Numbered from the stretch's first letter, positions 11,181 to 26,100 are shown. The stretch is DNA of 64,000 bases from Owenia fusiformis (GCA_903813345.2 CAIIXF020000001.1:10887598-10951597); one strand, 5' to 3'. The notes: generated by a model not told the origin, from the sequence alone. Program-made: numbers and translations.

Positions 11181-14100
11181 CTATAATAATGGCTGCTGTT
11201 GTTGCTGTTGCTGAACATACATCTGTTGTTGAGGAATAGTTGAAGGAATAAAGTTCTGAATCTGTTGTTGTGGTGCTTGCGTGTTTGTTAAATGAGGGGC
11301 CATTTCTTGCTGGTTACTATAGGTAGAGATTGTGGAGGCGGGAGTATAGCCGTTGCTGGGCATGGATGTATTCCTGGAAATAGTGGAAACATGCTTATTA
11401 TATAATTCATATGACAACTTCACTGGAGCTGAGAATATTTTTAAACGAAATTAGTTAGTTTGCTGGTATTTCATTGTTCAACACAGAAGCAAGAATTTAA
11501 TTAAAGTATTCAATGACTTGCTGTGTGCCATTCTTGTTTAAAGTTTTTAGCTAGAGTTTTGAGACATACATAACAAAATTTTACAAATAATATTTCATAG
11601 ATTTGAATACAAGGTCATCTTTTCCAGTTTATTGTTCAACATAGCATATCTATCTGTTCTGAATGGCCAGAAAGCAAAAAATTAAAAAAATTGTGAATAT
11701 TGTAAATATTGATATAAAATAACTCACTCTGTATACTGTGGTTGATTAGTTGGTGTAGGTGAATAACTTTGTTGTGCTGGTGCCATATGACCTTGAACCA
11801 TGGGTTGACCTTGAGCCATAGGTTGACCTTGGGTTATGGGTTGACCTTGACCCATACCGGCCTGGTTTTCTACAGGTCCATGCAGCGAGTTCATCTGAGG
11901 CTGGCCCATATTTGGGACCTGACCCTGGCCAGGGAGAAATTGCTGACCATTATACATCTACAAAAAACAAAAATTATATAATTTGTTGCTCACAATATTC
12001 AATATTAGGGGTTTCAACCAGAACAACGGCAACGCCAAAGCGTAGCGAATCCCATCGAACAGCCATGGATGGCATTTTTACAAACAAAGGATATAGCAAA
12101 AATGGCAGCCATTTTTCAAAATGGCCACCTTCTACCAAAAGTGCCATTAGACAGTGTGCCGTGCTTATAGTATTCACATACCAAATATAAACAAAATCAT
12201 TCCACTACTTTTCGAGTTATAGTAAAATATGTTAAAATGGCGGCCATTTTGAAAAATGACCGCCTTCTACCAAAAGTGTCATTAGACAGTGTGCCATGCT
12301 TACAGTATTCACATACCAAATATGAACAAAATCGCTTCACTACTTTTCGAGTTATAGTAAAATACGTTAAAATGGCGGCCATTTTTCAAATTTTTTTTCA
12401 AAATGGCCACCTTCTACCAAAAGTGTCATAGGACAGTGTGTCATGCTTATAGTATTCACATACCAAATATGAACAAAATCGCTCCACTACTTTTCGAGTA
12501 ATAGTAAAATACATTAAAATGGCAGCCATTTTGAAAAATGGCGGCCATGGCGGCCATTTTTCAAAATGGCCACCTTCTACTGAAAGTGTCTTTAGACAGT
12601 GTGCAATGTTTATAGTATTCACATACCAAATATGAACAAAACCGCTCCACTACTTTTCGAGTTACAGCAAAAATCGTAAAATAACGAGTAAAGACCGCCA
12701 TTTTTCAAGATGGCTGCCATGTGCTTCTTTAATATCTACATTTTTAGCTTTATTAATGTCCTATATAATTTTTTTACATCTAAAACATATTTCTATTACA
12801 GTTTTACATATTGCACCTAAATTACTGTAAATTCGGCACTAAAATGGCCGCCATTTTGAAATGAGCGGCCATTTTGAAAATCGGCTCTCGAGCAGAACTT
12901 CTACCCCCATAGGGTATATGTGTACAAAATATGAACAAAATCGGGCAGACGGTATTTGAGTTATTGCCCGGACGGACGGACGGACGGACGTACGGAAGGA
13001 CGGACGGAGGCGTTCCCTATATCCCTCCGAACTTCGTTCGATGGGATAATTAACTCTTTCAATGAGAATGGTTCCAATGGTTTTAGGTATTTTCAAAATA
13101 TTGATAATATGTACTGACACCTTGACATTTTCATTTATTTCAGCTTCATTTGTGAAGGATTTGTATTCTGTATTTGCAATCCCATCAGAATAAATTGGGA
13201 CAACTTTTACATCTGCATGACAAATACAGCATAGGCCTTTTAAAATGTCTAAGTCAAAATGCCCTGTTCTACTCGGACTACCATTTATAAAAGTACCATA
13301 TTCTCTCAAATTAGCGCACAGTTCCATTAAACACATGCAATTTTTATGATGAATATGGTCTCAAGAAAACACAAAGTGAATACATTAGTTTTTATTATTT
13401 ACACATCAATTGATGATTATAATGCAGAGAAAGAAATACAGGAACTGTAAAGTTAACCTTAGTGGTAACAACTAAAAAGATTAATGGCGGTAATTTTTCT
13501 TAATTTTGTATATGTGGCCTTATTGGAATATCTCAATGTCTTACCCCTTTAAGTTTCAATTTGGGAAGAGCACTGTGGGCTCATTAGAGAGAATACGGTA
13601 AATTAGATGTATTGTACACCAGAAAATTGACAATAGGTGATTCATACCTGGTTTGGAATAGGTTGTTGTTGCATGCCCATATTTGGATATCCACCGGGTG
13701 GTAGTGACATCTTTTGTGCTGATGGTAAGTAAAGACCCTCCTTCATTAAATTATTGTACATTTGTAGAGCATCTATCACTTGTTTGTTAATGTCACTTAA
13801 TCTGGCATGACTCCTGCAAAAATACATGAATTTTAATTACAAAGAAAAAAACACAACTTGTATTTCTCTCATACTTTATTAGAAAACCAAGAAATAACCA
13901 GAAATATGGTTTGGTAATGAAATAGAGTCTTTTATCATGTATGCAAAATCAAAAACATACATGTATTTTACATGATTTAAGTCAGGGAGGCATTGGAGGC
14001 AATGTTCTCTATGTAGGTAACTGCCATTTACAAAGTACAGCCATTTGTCAACTAATTTTCTTACATGATAAATATATATGCCTGGCTGTACTCTCATAAC

Positions 14101-17100
14101 ATCATGCTATCGCAAATACCAGAACATACATTACACCACAGCTAAATGTTGCCTTAAATAATGAAACCATTAAACATATTTTTTGATTTAAATATTTCAT
14201 AGAAAACAAGGAATTTTTACCTATCAATTTTTTCTAGCTCTTGGTCTATGAGGGGTCCCATTGCCTTGCATTCACTCTCAAGCCCCAACATCTCTGGGGT
14301 GTCTGGTCTAGTCTCTCCTGTAGGGTCGGCATTCTGAATCATCTCAAGGCAGTCATCTATCCGGCTCTACAAATAATGATTGGTTAAGTCAGAATTAATT
14401 AGTGTCCTAATAATGTACTCTGCAAATATACTGTTATCAGAAATTATCAGTGATCATCCCCAAACATGTCACATCATACAACTCTCAAGTACATACCTCG
14501 TCAATCCTAACTGTCTCAGGTAGCCTCTCAACCGTCTTCACTTCAACCTCCTCATTAAACTGAACAGATTTCTTCTCCTTTACTGAAACAATAGAGTTCT
14601 TGGTTTGGAATAATTACATTACATAACAGAACATTAATGACTACAAGGTGAATTATGAACAAGGCATTAACATGCAAAATGTCACCATTTGTAACAGAAG
14701 TGAACACCAACTCCTGAATGTCATCCACAAAAAAGTTGGAGACTATAACAATAATTAAACTTGTGGTGGTGACATAATAACCATTGATGACTCATTCATT
14801 GAAATTTCAAAAACAATAAATTATATACCAATAGAATTACAAAGAACATGCAATTTTTATTTGATTATTTATTTATTTATTTTATTACGAAATAATTACA
14901 TGCAAATTGATGTTATTTTGTTATCTTCTTGTGAAAATAGTTGATGATTGTAGTTTCTGAGTTTTCCAATCCTTTTTAATCAACATAGTTGTTCTGGTTT
15001 TCAAGTATGCAGCTAAGTCCACCTTTGTGGGCTATTTCACTTCCAGTTTACATTAATGAGTAACATATTTTATGTATAACATTTATTGATTATATTATTT
15101 TTGTCGGCAGGATTTACTTAAAAAATCCTAATTTAGCTATACAGGGTGTCCGGAAAGTAAAGATACAAATGCTCTAATTTCAATAGATTTACCTGTTGTG
15201 AGATGAAATTGCTACAGATTGTAGAATGACATTGTAACAATTTATCCTGCAAATATCATGACAAATAGTTTCAAAATAAAAAAGTTATGGTTGTTATGGT
15301 GACAGGAGTCGCGGGTATGTGGAGCAGCGTTACAATTATGTTTTATAAATCTTTTCTCCAGTTCATATCATCTTGACACTTTGTCATCTGTTGCTATTAT
15401 ATATCAAATTATGTACCGCAGCAGCAAAAGGATTAGTACTGTAACATTATTTAGTCATTTGGCATTACTTCTGGTATCTGGTATTATGTATTTCCCACCA
15501 TTATCTTAACATTCTTGGTGCATTTTGACTGGTGATTCCAAGATCTGACAAAACCGCCGCTGCCCATCTCTAGGATTGCTGCTAACATTGGTTTCCAGCC
15601 GAATCTCATTTTCATGTTGAACTTCTAAGAAATATTGCTTTAAGATATTCATTAATGTAGAAGTCCAACGGGACATTATCAGACCAAATATTGACCATTG
15701 TACAAAAAGGTTCAATGTTAAGACATTCATTTGTGAAATTTGTTTTCTTTGCTTTGTGAATTGGTGCATTTACTGTGGAGGTAGACTGTTGACTCTTCTA
15801 TTAATCCTGGGACCCTTTTCCTAAGCACATATACTTTTTCTTTGATTATACTGGTGACATTACATAGTTCTGATATGTATCAATGATATCATTAAACTAA
15901 AGAGAATACTATGGCAGCAAGAATACAATATTGAACAAAACAAAACATTGATAGGAAATACCAAAATAAGCACTGTTTCAAATGGTTATATTTTAGCAAT
16001 TTATCGCAATTTAGTGATATCCTGGAACTGCTCCACATACCCCTCACCACCGTAACCATGACAACCGTAACTTTAACACGTTTAGACTGTATGTTATAAA
16101 ATTTGGCAGATGTATTGTAATATGGTTCCTCTACAATCTGTAGCAATTTCATTACGAGAAACCTAAATCTCTTAAAATTAGAGTGTTTGTATCTTTACTT
16201 TCCGGACACCCTATATGTTGACATGTTATCATGCTGCAAGAGTCAAATAAATTCCTTATAATACCTGGTTCCTCTGGTTCAGCAGTTAGATCTGCTGTTA
16301 CAAAGTTGGCGGGAAATAGTCCTTCTCCACGGAAGTTTGAGCCTTTCCACCAGTTGACATCAGAGTCATCTATAACACCTATTATCTCACCAGCTTTAAA
16401 TGTTAATTCATTGTCTTCAGCTGCCTCAAAATCATAAATTGCACGAACCTGAAAAATATAATAACTTGAAATTGGCAAATCCACGAGTAGCAAATCACAA
16501 CGAACACTATATTCATGAATCTATATATGTCACAATGTAATATTTAACATCTACTGTACCCTTGATTAAATTAAATTATTGACAAATATTAAAAGACAAA
16601 ATCATGAACTGCATTGCAAAAACCTGAAAATAAAGTAATGAAAGACATCAGAGATTGATGTGTAGCCAATAACGATATCAGTATGAACATGAAAACGAGT
16701 GTATAAACTGAATGTCTCTCAAATGAAATTTTAAAATGGCAAGTAAATTAACTATCTGCATATATGTATCCATAATTAAAAACATATCAAACTCATCATA
16801 CTCTTTCCATGATCAATTTCACATCAAAATGAGCAAAATACAAGATTTCTAGGATTTCTGAAAACATTTATAGAGATGTTGAAAAGGTATCTTTAAACAC
16901 CTCATGATAAATAACTAAAACTTTACTTTCTTGTCTAAAACCAAACTTGTATTTCTTAGTTCTTATATTGCACATTTGTAATTCACTGTTACTACTACAG
17001 TGTCTCAATTCAACCCCCAAGTCCATATAATGACCTTTGGTCATGCATAAATAAATGTTTCACTCAACACATGAATAGAAATTAAACACTCAGGGTTCTT

Positions 17101-20100
17101 ATGCAATTAAGTGATGCATGAAACTCAAAGGGGTGAACCATTACATCATCACATCTTCCCCCTTTCTTTTGACTGTTCTTAATTTAGCAACATCTTTCAT
17201 TAAAACAGTCACACAAATCTATATAACTACTTGTAAAACTTAAAGTCAAAAACTTATGATTAAAATCCATATGTCACTTAAAATATATCACTTTAATTAA
17301 TGTAGTCTTGGTCCATCATACACAGGGAATAGATTAATTATCCATTTACAGTAGTTGTTGTAAGGTTTGGATTAGGTAATCCTGTCTAGGTTAAAGAGTT
17401 GGCGATCCTTTCTTCTTTAGAAATGGCTATCTTTGTCTTGTGGTCGGATCGGTCGGTATCCATTCTTCAGATTCCATGATCCTATCTTTGCACTTGAATA
17501 CTTGGTCTTATTCTTATATATGTAGAAAATCCTTTTTTGTGTAGTAGCACAATACGATTGCCGAATCCTTGCGATCAAACGTTGATCACTTTCTGGGATC
17601 AAAGTTATCTTCAACTTCAAATCCACCCTGAAGAATCATATGATGCTATAGTAAAACCTGTAGATATCCTCTTAAAGTGACGACTTTTCGTGCACCCGGA
17701 AACACAGCGTTAAACATGCTTAACTGCTTTTCTTTACAGTGTTCGCTTCAGCCTTAAATCATAGACTCTGTTTCACAAAATTGCACCAACATGTCAGTTT
17801 CGTCGACATTGCTGATATTCACCTTGCAATTTCTTCGATCGTTCATGCATTTCTCAAATAGTTCATTTTCGTACATATATTACTCACACTGATCTTTGCG
17901 TTCAGATCATGTGTTCGTTCCTTCATCGTTTCTAGGGTTCTTCTGGTTTGAGTCATCAGTGTTATCACTTGAGTGTTCATTTGACTTGAGATGCATTTGT
18001 TATTTGCATGGGCGTTACATCTTCCAGTAGGCCTTCATCAATTCTGTCAAAATCACATCCTCTAAAGTTAATTTCACTGGAAAGCGTATAGTTCGTTTCT
18101 TTTTCGCTGCCACCATGTAGAGATGTTGAAAAGGTATCTTTAAACACCTCATGATAAATAACTAAAACTTTACTTTCTTGTCTAAAACCAAACTTGTATT
18201 TCTTAGTTCTTATATTGCACATTTGTAATTCACTGTTACTACTACAGTGTCTCAATTCAACCCCCAAGTCCATATAATGACCTTTGGTCATGCATAAATA
18301 AATGTTTCACTCAACACATGAATAGAAATTAAACACTCAGGGTTCTTATGCAATTAAGTGATGCATGAAACTCAAAGGGGTGAACCATTACATCATCACA
18401 GTAGACAAGTTTTCTTTTAATCTTGTTCAATATATATTATGGCATTATAAAAACAGATCTCAAAACAGTTACTTACCACCCTTCTTTCTTTTTTCTCTGG
18501 AGTACTGTTAGAAGAAACTGTTGATATTGCACTGGCACCTCCCCCTCCCATACTTGGGTATAAACTTGATGTTGTTGTGGTTTTAGTTTTGCTGGACTGT
18601 TCTTCCTTCAAAGACAATGCTATGGCTGAAATGAAGTAAAATCATTAAATAACTTCTAGAAATAGGATATCTTCTCGATCTCTATTTCAAAAATGTTCAA
18701 AACAAAATGCAGTTTTTGAATTTTTATTTTTACACAAGCTTTTCTTGTATCATGTAGAAACTGTTTTTGTTGCTAACATAGAATTTCTTATTGATTCCTT
18801 AATTATTCCATCTGATGCAGAAGTACACCACAACGTAACATAAGAAGTGAGATTTTGAACAGAAATATACTTAGAAATTTATCCAAATGATTTCCTCAGA
18901 TATATAAAACTTTTTTATGTTGTCATTATTCTCAGATTCTGCTTCTTCTACAATACCTTTTGCAATATCATCTTCAAGAATTCCTTTTGCAATATTATCT
19001 TCTACAATACCTTTTGCAATATCATCTTCTACAATACCTTTTGCAATATCATCTTCTACAATACCTTTTGCAATATCATATTCTACGATACCTTTTGCAA
19101 TTTCATCTTCTACAATACCTTTTGCAATATCATCTTCTACAATACCTTTTGCAATATCATATTCTACGATACCTTTTGCAATTTCATCTTCTACAATACC
19201 TTTTGCAATATCATCTTCTACAATACCTTTTGCAATATCATCTTCTACAATACCTTTTGCAATGTCTTCTTCTACAATACCTTTTGCAATATCATATTCT
19301 ACAATACCTTTTGCAATATCAACTTCTACAATACCTTTTGCAATATCTTCCTCTACAATACCTTTTGCAATATCATCTTCTACAATACCTTTTGCAATAT
19401 CATCTTCTACAATACCTTTTGCAATGTCTTCTTCTACAATACCTTTTGCAATATCATATTCTACAATACCTTTTGCAATATCATCTTCTACAATACCTTT
19501 TGCAATATCTTCCTCTACAATACCTTTTGCAATATCATCTTCTACTATACCTTTTGCAATATCATCTTCTTCTTGCTGACTGTTGACCACATTAGGGTCT
19601 TTTGACAAAGTCTCCACTTTCGTACTGGTCTAAAACGTAATAAAATTCTACAATTAAGATAGATAAGTAGAAAAACATCTTGGGTTCGTTACAGATAAAG
19701 CTTAAAGTCCCACTAGGAGTAACTTAAAGTACTGTAATAACAGGTTACAGAGGTTTAACACAACCTTCATGTTGATATAAGACAGTTACACTCGGTGACT
19801 CAGTCTAGCACATTCTACTTGTATTGATGAAAAATCATGTGATTGCTACTTTTGGACATAACAAATTAGTAAACTAATCTTAATCGTTTAATCTTAAAAC
19901 GTCTTATAAGTATACACTTTTGAAAATAAAGTAATATGATAGCTTGGTATTTAAATTATATGAACTAAAATGTAAAGTTTGACTACACAAGTCTTTAGTT
20001 TTAAACAATTAGTATCATGACAGTTGCACAAAAATCATTCATACCTTTGTATCAGATGTACTAAAATCATATCCCTCCTTTTTAAGACTGTTATACAATG

Positions 20101-23100
20101 TTGGAATGAGACTGAAATTAAAAATGCAAAAGCAGTTATGGATAAATGTTTATAAACTTTGCTTCAAAGAGAGCAAATTTTTTAGTATTGGACAGATGGA
20201 ACTTTTTGTCGAATGAATTCTTTGAAATACTGTATATGGGATTGTACAGATTGAATTCAAAATATCTGGTAACACCTCTCTGAATCAATCCATAACTTTA
20301 CAAGTTTTGAACTTCTAAATCGATACATTATAATCCACCAAAATACATAAAGTCATTTTTCCATATGATCGATCAATAGATTAACTAAGAAAATGTAAGT
20401 CATAATTTGACAAAACTCAATGGTACCCTGATATGCCTTTTTAACAAGTGAAAATATAAGATAGTAAACACTGAACTTACTGAAGCGAGGCATCTGATTT
20501 GAATTCATTTTCTGCCCATTTCTTTACAAGTTGTGCTAGTTTCTCTGCTACCCTTGGATGTGCCTACAAAATGGTAGAACATTGTGATCAAAACTGACAA
20601 TATCGCTTCATGGTTTTGGGAGCTTTCCTTTTTCATCACAGGATCTTAGCAAGTGGTCAAAAAAGGACTACACTAGAATTAAAATTTCAAAGCTGAAATT
20701 GCTGAATAAAAATGTAGATATTGAAAGTAGGTCTCTGGACCAATACTATGATCATTTCACAAAAATGTTGATAGCCTGCACCTTTGTTGGACAACCAAGT
20801 AACTTTGGAAAACAAGACACACAGTGATAAATATCGCACTTTGAAGAGCAAACTGGCCACCATGCAATTTACCCAGCATGGCCAAAACCTAATCAGACCT
20901 TGGCACTAGTCTGCTCTTGCATCTGTAAACATTTCAAGTTGACAAGGTTAGCGGTTTTCCTGCAATTTTGATGAGAAGAATTTATTTGTAGTCTTGAACT
21001 TTGGGAAAATTTAGATAACATTGTTTGTGACCTAATTTGATGACCTTCGACCTTGAAAATTTCACTTTTTCAGACCTCAGTAGGTGTTTTGTAATTAGCT
21101 GACCTAAATTTAAATCCAAAATATCAATTTAGAAAATCAAATTTTTGATCTTTTCAAGGCCACTGAAGGTCAACGAAAGGTCAAATCTGAAATCTAAGGT
21201 CAGATTTGAACTTCTGAGAACTTGTAGATGTTTTTAAAAAAAAATTTGGTCAATTTGGAGCAAGTTGAAAAATTCAAAATGGCCGCCAAATTGAAAAATT
21301 CAAAATGGCCATCATGTAATTCAGCCAGCATATCCAAAACCCAATCAGATCTTGGCAATAGTCTGCTCTTGCATCTGTAAAAATTTCAAGTTGAACGGAT
21401 AAGTGGTTTTCCTGGAATTTTGATGACAAGATTTGTTGAAAAATTCAAAATGGCCGCCACATAGTTTACCCAGCATGCCCTTAACCTAATCAGATCTTGG
21501 TACTAGTCTGCTCTTGCATCTGTAAAAATTTCAAGTTGAACAGGTAAGCAGTTACTCTGGAAATTTGATGACAAGATTTGGTTTATGTCCCGCCCGCCCG
21601 CCCGCACGCCCGCACACCCAAACGCCCGCCCAACAGCACAAGACGACGACGATATAGCACTTTTTCAAAGTGCGATAAAAATTTGGTAGAAAATAATTTG
21701 TTTTATCATAGACATAAAAACAGAATCCAACCCCTACTTTTTTCAAAATGCACTCCTAGTGAGAGTACTGGACAGCTTAATCAACAGAGCGAGGAAAATA
21801 TTGTGAACATCTCTTTTTCAATTCAAAATTTCAAACTCAATAACCAGTCAAGTTAAAAGGCATGATTTAAGAATATAACAACAAGCACTTTCAAATAGTT
21901 AATCTTTCTGATTATGAGTTCTTTGTAATAATTGTCAAGAGTTCGGGACACGTTGATTAAGGTCAATTTATTCACTTATCAGCTAGTTATATTGACCCTT
22001 CACCACACTAACATGATCAGCCCTTTCAGTGAAGTAATGTATGTTTATACACATGCAGAGTTAAAATGGATATTTTTTGTTTTGGAAAGAAGAGGAAGAT
22101 AATATTTGAAAGAAGCTCAATTCACTTACAAGATTATAAAACAAAATACAGCATGAAACTTTGATTTTATTAAATAGAATGATGATAATTTATCCAAGGG
22201 TTGCTCAGTACTTACCTTACCACCTAATAAAACTCTGACTTCAGATATAAAATCTCTAGATGCCATTTCTAAATGAAATTGGTGTCCACAGTTGCTAACA
22301 CAGGCATCAAGCACCTAAAATTATATATGTATGAATTATACATAAATTTTGGGAATTTTTTACTTTTCTCTACATGTATTTGATATCTATGATCACCATT
22401 TCAAACTTCAGTTCATAATTGTTTTGAAAAAGTAATCATCACCATTGATTGGTTCTGTCAAATCTGACAAGTCTGACCCTGAAAAAGTGCAGCTATAGCA
22501 AAAAAGCTTTATATCTCTTATTGACTCTTTGATTAAATTACAGAATGTATAACTAAAGGTATAATAACTGCCCTCCCCAGGATTTTCTATCTGGAGATTT
22601 TGTCATTTTCTTGAGTGCAACATTTTAGGATCTTGTAGTTTTTGTGCTACATTTCACGAGTTCATATTTCTATTGTAACATATTTTAAGGCTCATTGAAT
22701 TAATAAAGGAGCATTTCTGGTGTTTTGAAACACATGGAGGTGCTGCACCTCAGATATTTCAATGTGGCAAACAGGACTCACTGTTAGTGACTGCATGGCA
22801 ACATGTGGTACTCTGTGGTTCATTCTTTTAATAATTGAAGTCAAACAATCTTTTGGTCTGGAAAAAAACAATAGATACATTATTGTACATCAAGTCATGC
22901 AGATTTTTTCAATTTGATATGCGAAGTTTACATTTGTGTAACAAGCTGGCTACTTTTTATGTCACACCAATAAGACTATAATTTTACAGATAGATAAATA
23001 CAAAGGCTAGAGGAAACAAAACAACTTTATATGGTCTTATTGCTGCAAATTACTGCATTAATATGTTTGGATTTTTCACAAAATATATGAATGACAAAAC

Positions 23101-26100
23101 ATAAAAAAGGCATCAACATGCAAAATGTCACTACTTGCCATTTGTTACAGATGCCGAATGCCAGCCACTTTTGGTGGTAATATAAAGATTAATCCATTAT
23201 TAAGAAAACTGCTACCAGCACATTAAAATCCTTTACATATTTTCTTTTTACATCTTTGTTGCTTTAAATAAAGAATTTATACATACCCATTTGAATTTCT
23301 GCCTACTTTGTCACATAATTCCATTATTAATGCCCAGTTTTCTGTCGTATTGAGCTCACTTGTGGCTTTTTCTGAAAAACAGATATGAAGATTTGAACTA
23401 ATTGGAATAACACTGAAGGAATTTACATGATCAATTGGGGGCAAATAGATTTTTAACAAAGTGTAAGAAATTCATATTTCCACTTTCAATTTGATGCACT
23501 GTATGGAACATAAATGCTGGAATAATGTTATTGAATTCTGATATAAAAATGTACAAATACAAATGAGCAACTTTAAAGAGTAGAAAATCCTAATAAACAT
23601 AATATGTTTCAATAATTTTTACTGGCTCCCTAGACTCCAAGGGTGATTTTAGGACTTTCAGCATGATGCCTACTCATAGATCTTGACTAGCCTTGCCTAA
23701 GTCGGTATTTCTTGATCTTCAATTGTAGTAATATAAAGAAACAAGACACTTTGTGAACAATATAACACCCTTGAAACCTGCAGACAAAATAGCCACCTTT
23801 ACATTTACCCAGAATTCCCGAAAACGAATCGGTTATAAACTTCAATATATGTAGAAACATTCCTGAAAATTTCAGATGAATCCCCCAAATGGTTTCACTG
23901 GAAACCTGTAGAATGGTTACTACCGACAGACTGACCTACCACCCACCCACCAGACAAACTGTATACAAATAACATTATAGCCCCCAAGGGTGATATAAAA
24001 AAATACACTGACTTAGGCAAGGCCAATTATTGACAGTGCCAAAGAATTTTGTAATAATTTTACTGCATCAAAAATTCTTGATTCGGGTAGTGATTTTTAC
24101 ATCGCATTGTAACAATTCAATCAGGAAGTGAAATGAGCCTTTGATGAACATAGCTTGCATCAATTGATACCTTTTAAGAATAAAGAGGTTTCACACAAAT
24201 TATAGCTAAAATGTATCCGTAATTGCATCTTATTTTAATTCAACTGATACATGTAAATCTGGTGAAACCTCACTACTATGATATCAAAGATGGATATGCA
24301 TTGAACATTTTGTAATTGAAAGTAAGTGGCTGATTTCAGTATCTGTTTAAGGTTTCATGACTTTAAGGGATTAACTTGAACTTTAAGGCTGAGAGTACAA
24401 AAGAGAGAACAGCCTTAGAACAAGGAAAATCCTTATTTTGAATATATATATTTGATTTTCCTGCAGTCTTATTGTCCCACAATCATTTTCTGAAGGCTAA
24501 GCCATTTGACTTTCAATTTTCTTATTTAGTAAAATTAAGAAGTGGCTCTGAACAACAAAGGCCAGGGTATAAATCATAGATACTAGTATTCCGTAATTCC
24601 GCGGCGTGGACGGAATTTGACAAAAAATTTTTGCAGAATCCCTGATTTTCATGAAAATCCCGTGGAATTACCAGAATTTCCAGAAATTACATATTTTACG
24701 ATCTCCTACCTTTGCGGGGTATTTGAAGAGTGTCTGTTTATGTCCAACAATCAATCATTATTGAGTACAAGTACGATTTTACCGTGAAATTCAACATTCT
24801 ATCACGTTTAAATTCGCTAAAGCGAGTTCGCTAATGACGCGCAGTTCTTACCTAGAAAGTAGCTGACTTCCGTTTCCGTTTTTCATCGTTTTAAAAGATT
24901 TCAGAATTTGGACTTTTTTTGAAAATTTGTGCAGAATTTCAATTTTCTCCTTGCAGAATTTGCTTTTTTTCTTGCAGAATTTTTTGCAGAATTTTGAACT
25001 AGTATCTGTGATAAATCAGTGGCATTTTCACATACAATCTTGACAAACGTATGCACCTGTCCACTTTTTGATTCTAAAATCAAAACAAACATCTTAGCAG
25101 GTATCAGGCAAAGTATAAACTACCCTCTCTGTGATGAACACGTACTTAGAGTAAACATATTCTTGTAGCTTCATAATAGGTGTTCACTATACACAGGTTT
25201 TACTGCATTTGGAAAATAGAGTCATCAAATGTGCTAGACTAATGAAAGCAATCATAGACTGACAATAGTTATAGCAGGTTTAATTGCTACATTATGAAGC
25301 ATTCTGACAAAATAGCTTCTTGCTAGCGCTAGGTTTCATTTCAACTTTTGGTCCTTTTCCTTTGGCACCTGTGCTTAGATATTTTGAAATGCAATCCTTT
25401 GAAATTTTTGCTACAATGCAATTTAACCCAACTGTATAACAGGTACCATTGTGTTAAGTCATCCTTGTAATTGCAGCGATGAAACCTCAGATTTTTATCA
25501 TAGAATAAAGAATGAGATAAGATTTTCATACCTACCTATCTCAAACCAAATTTGGAAATCAAAATTGTTCCTTAATTTAACCATTGGCCTGAGGTAGACT
25601 TCATGATTGATTCTTGATGAACTTCATCTAATCAAGACAAATATCATCACATTTGTCCAGTAGTGACCCTGGACATCTAAGGCTTAGAAAATCAGTCTAT
25701 ATAACAGTCAGTGGGTAGTTATGATTTGGGGCAAGACAAAATCATGATCTATACGAACTTCTCAAAGAAAGTAAAGATCATAATTTGGACTTGCCCCAAA
25801 TAATAACTGTACATTGACTGTGCTATATAAGATATTTCAAAACAGAATGAGAAATTGAATCAATGGCACCTAAAGTAAACTTACATGTACCTGGTTAAGA
25901 AGGTTAAGTACAATGGTTCGAAAATCAAACTATTCACAAAGGTAAACGAGAACAGTCTATTCAAAGAGTGCAAATGAGAAATTTTACAAGTAAATTTTCT
26001 ATTAATTACAATACAAACCTATTCCATGACATATGCTAATACCCCTAATTTGGAAAAATGGGCAAGTCCAAAAACAACAGGATAACCTGAATCCCTCTAG

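Noticed and set aside
12839-13050. Downstream half of a 165-residue minus-strand frame, with [14 protein letters not shown] wording
   Set aside because: It is the translation of the GGACGGACGG tract of a dispersed repeat. Only the upstream half was kept, as an uncertain fragment.
16231-16437. Plus-strand 68-residue frame opposite STAM exon 9
   Set aside because: It is the antisense shadow of the SH3 exon, which has splice sites and clear homology on the minus strand.
18917-19586. Two long plus-strand open frames (about 208 and 220 residues) across the STAM array
   Set aside because: They are mirror products of a 27-bp repeat, which is open in several frames on both strands. The minus-strand frame is anchored by STAM splice sites and homology.
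21578-21856. Frames across the GCCCGCCCGCAC tract
   Set aside because: Proline/arginine wording such as [14 protein letters not shown] is what that simple repeat encodes.
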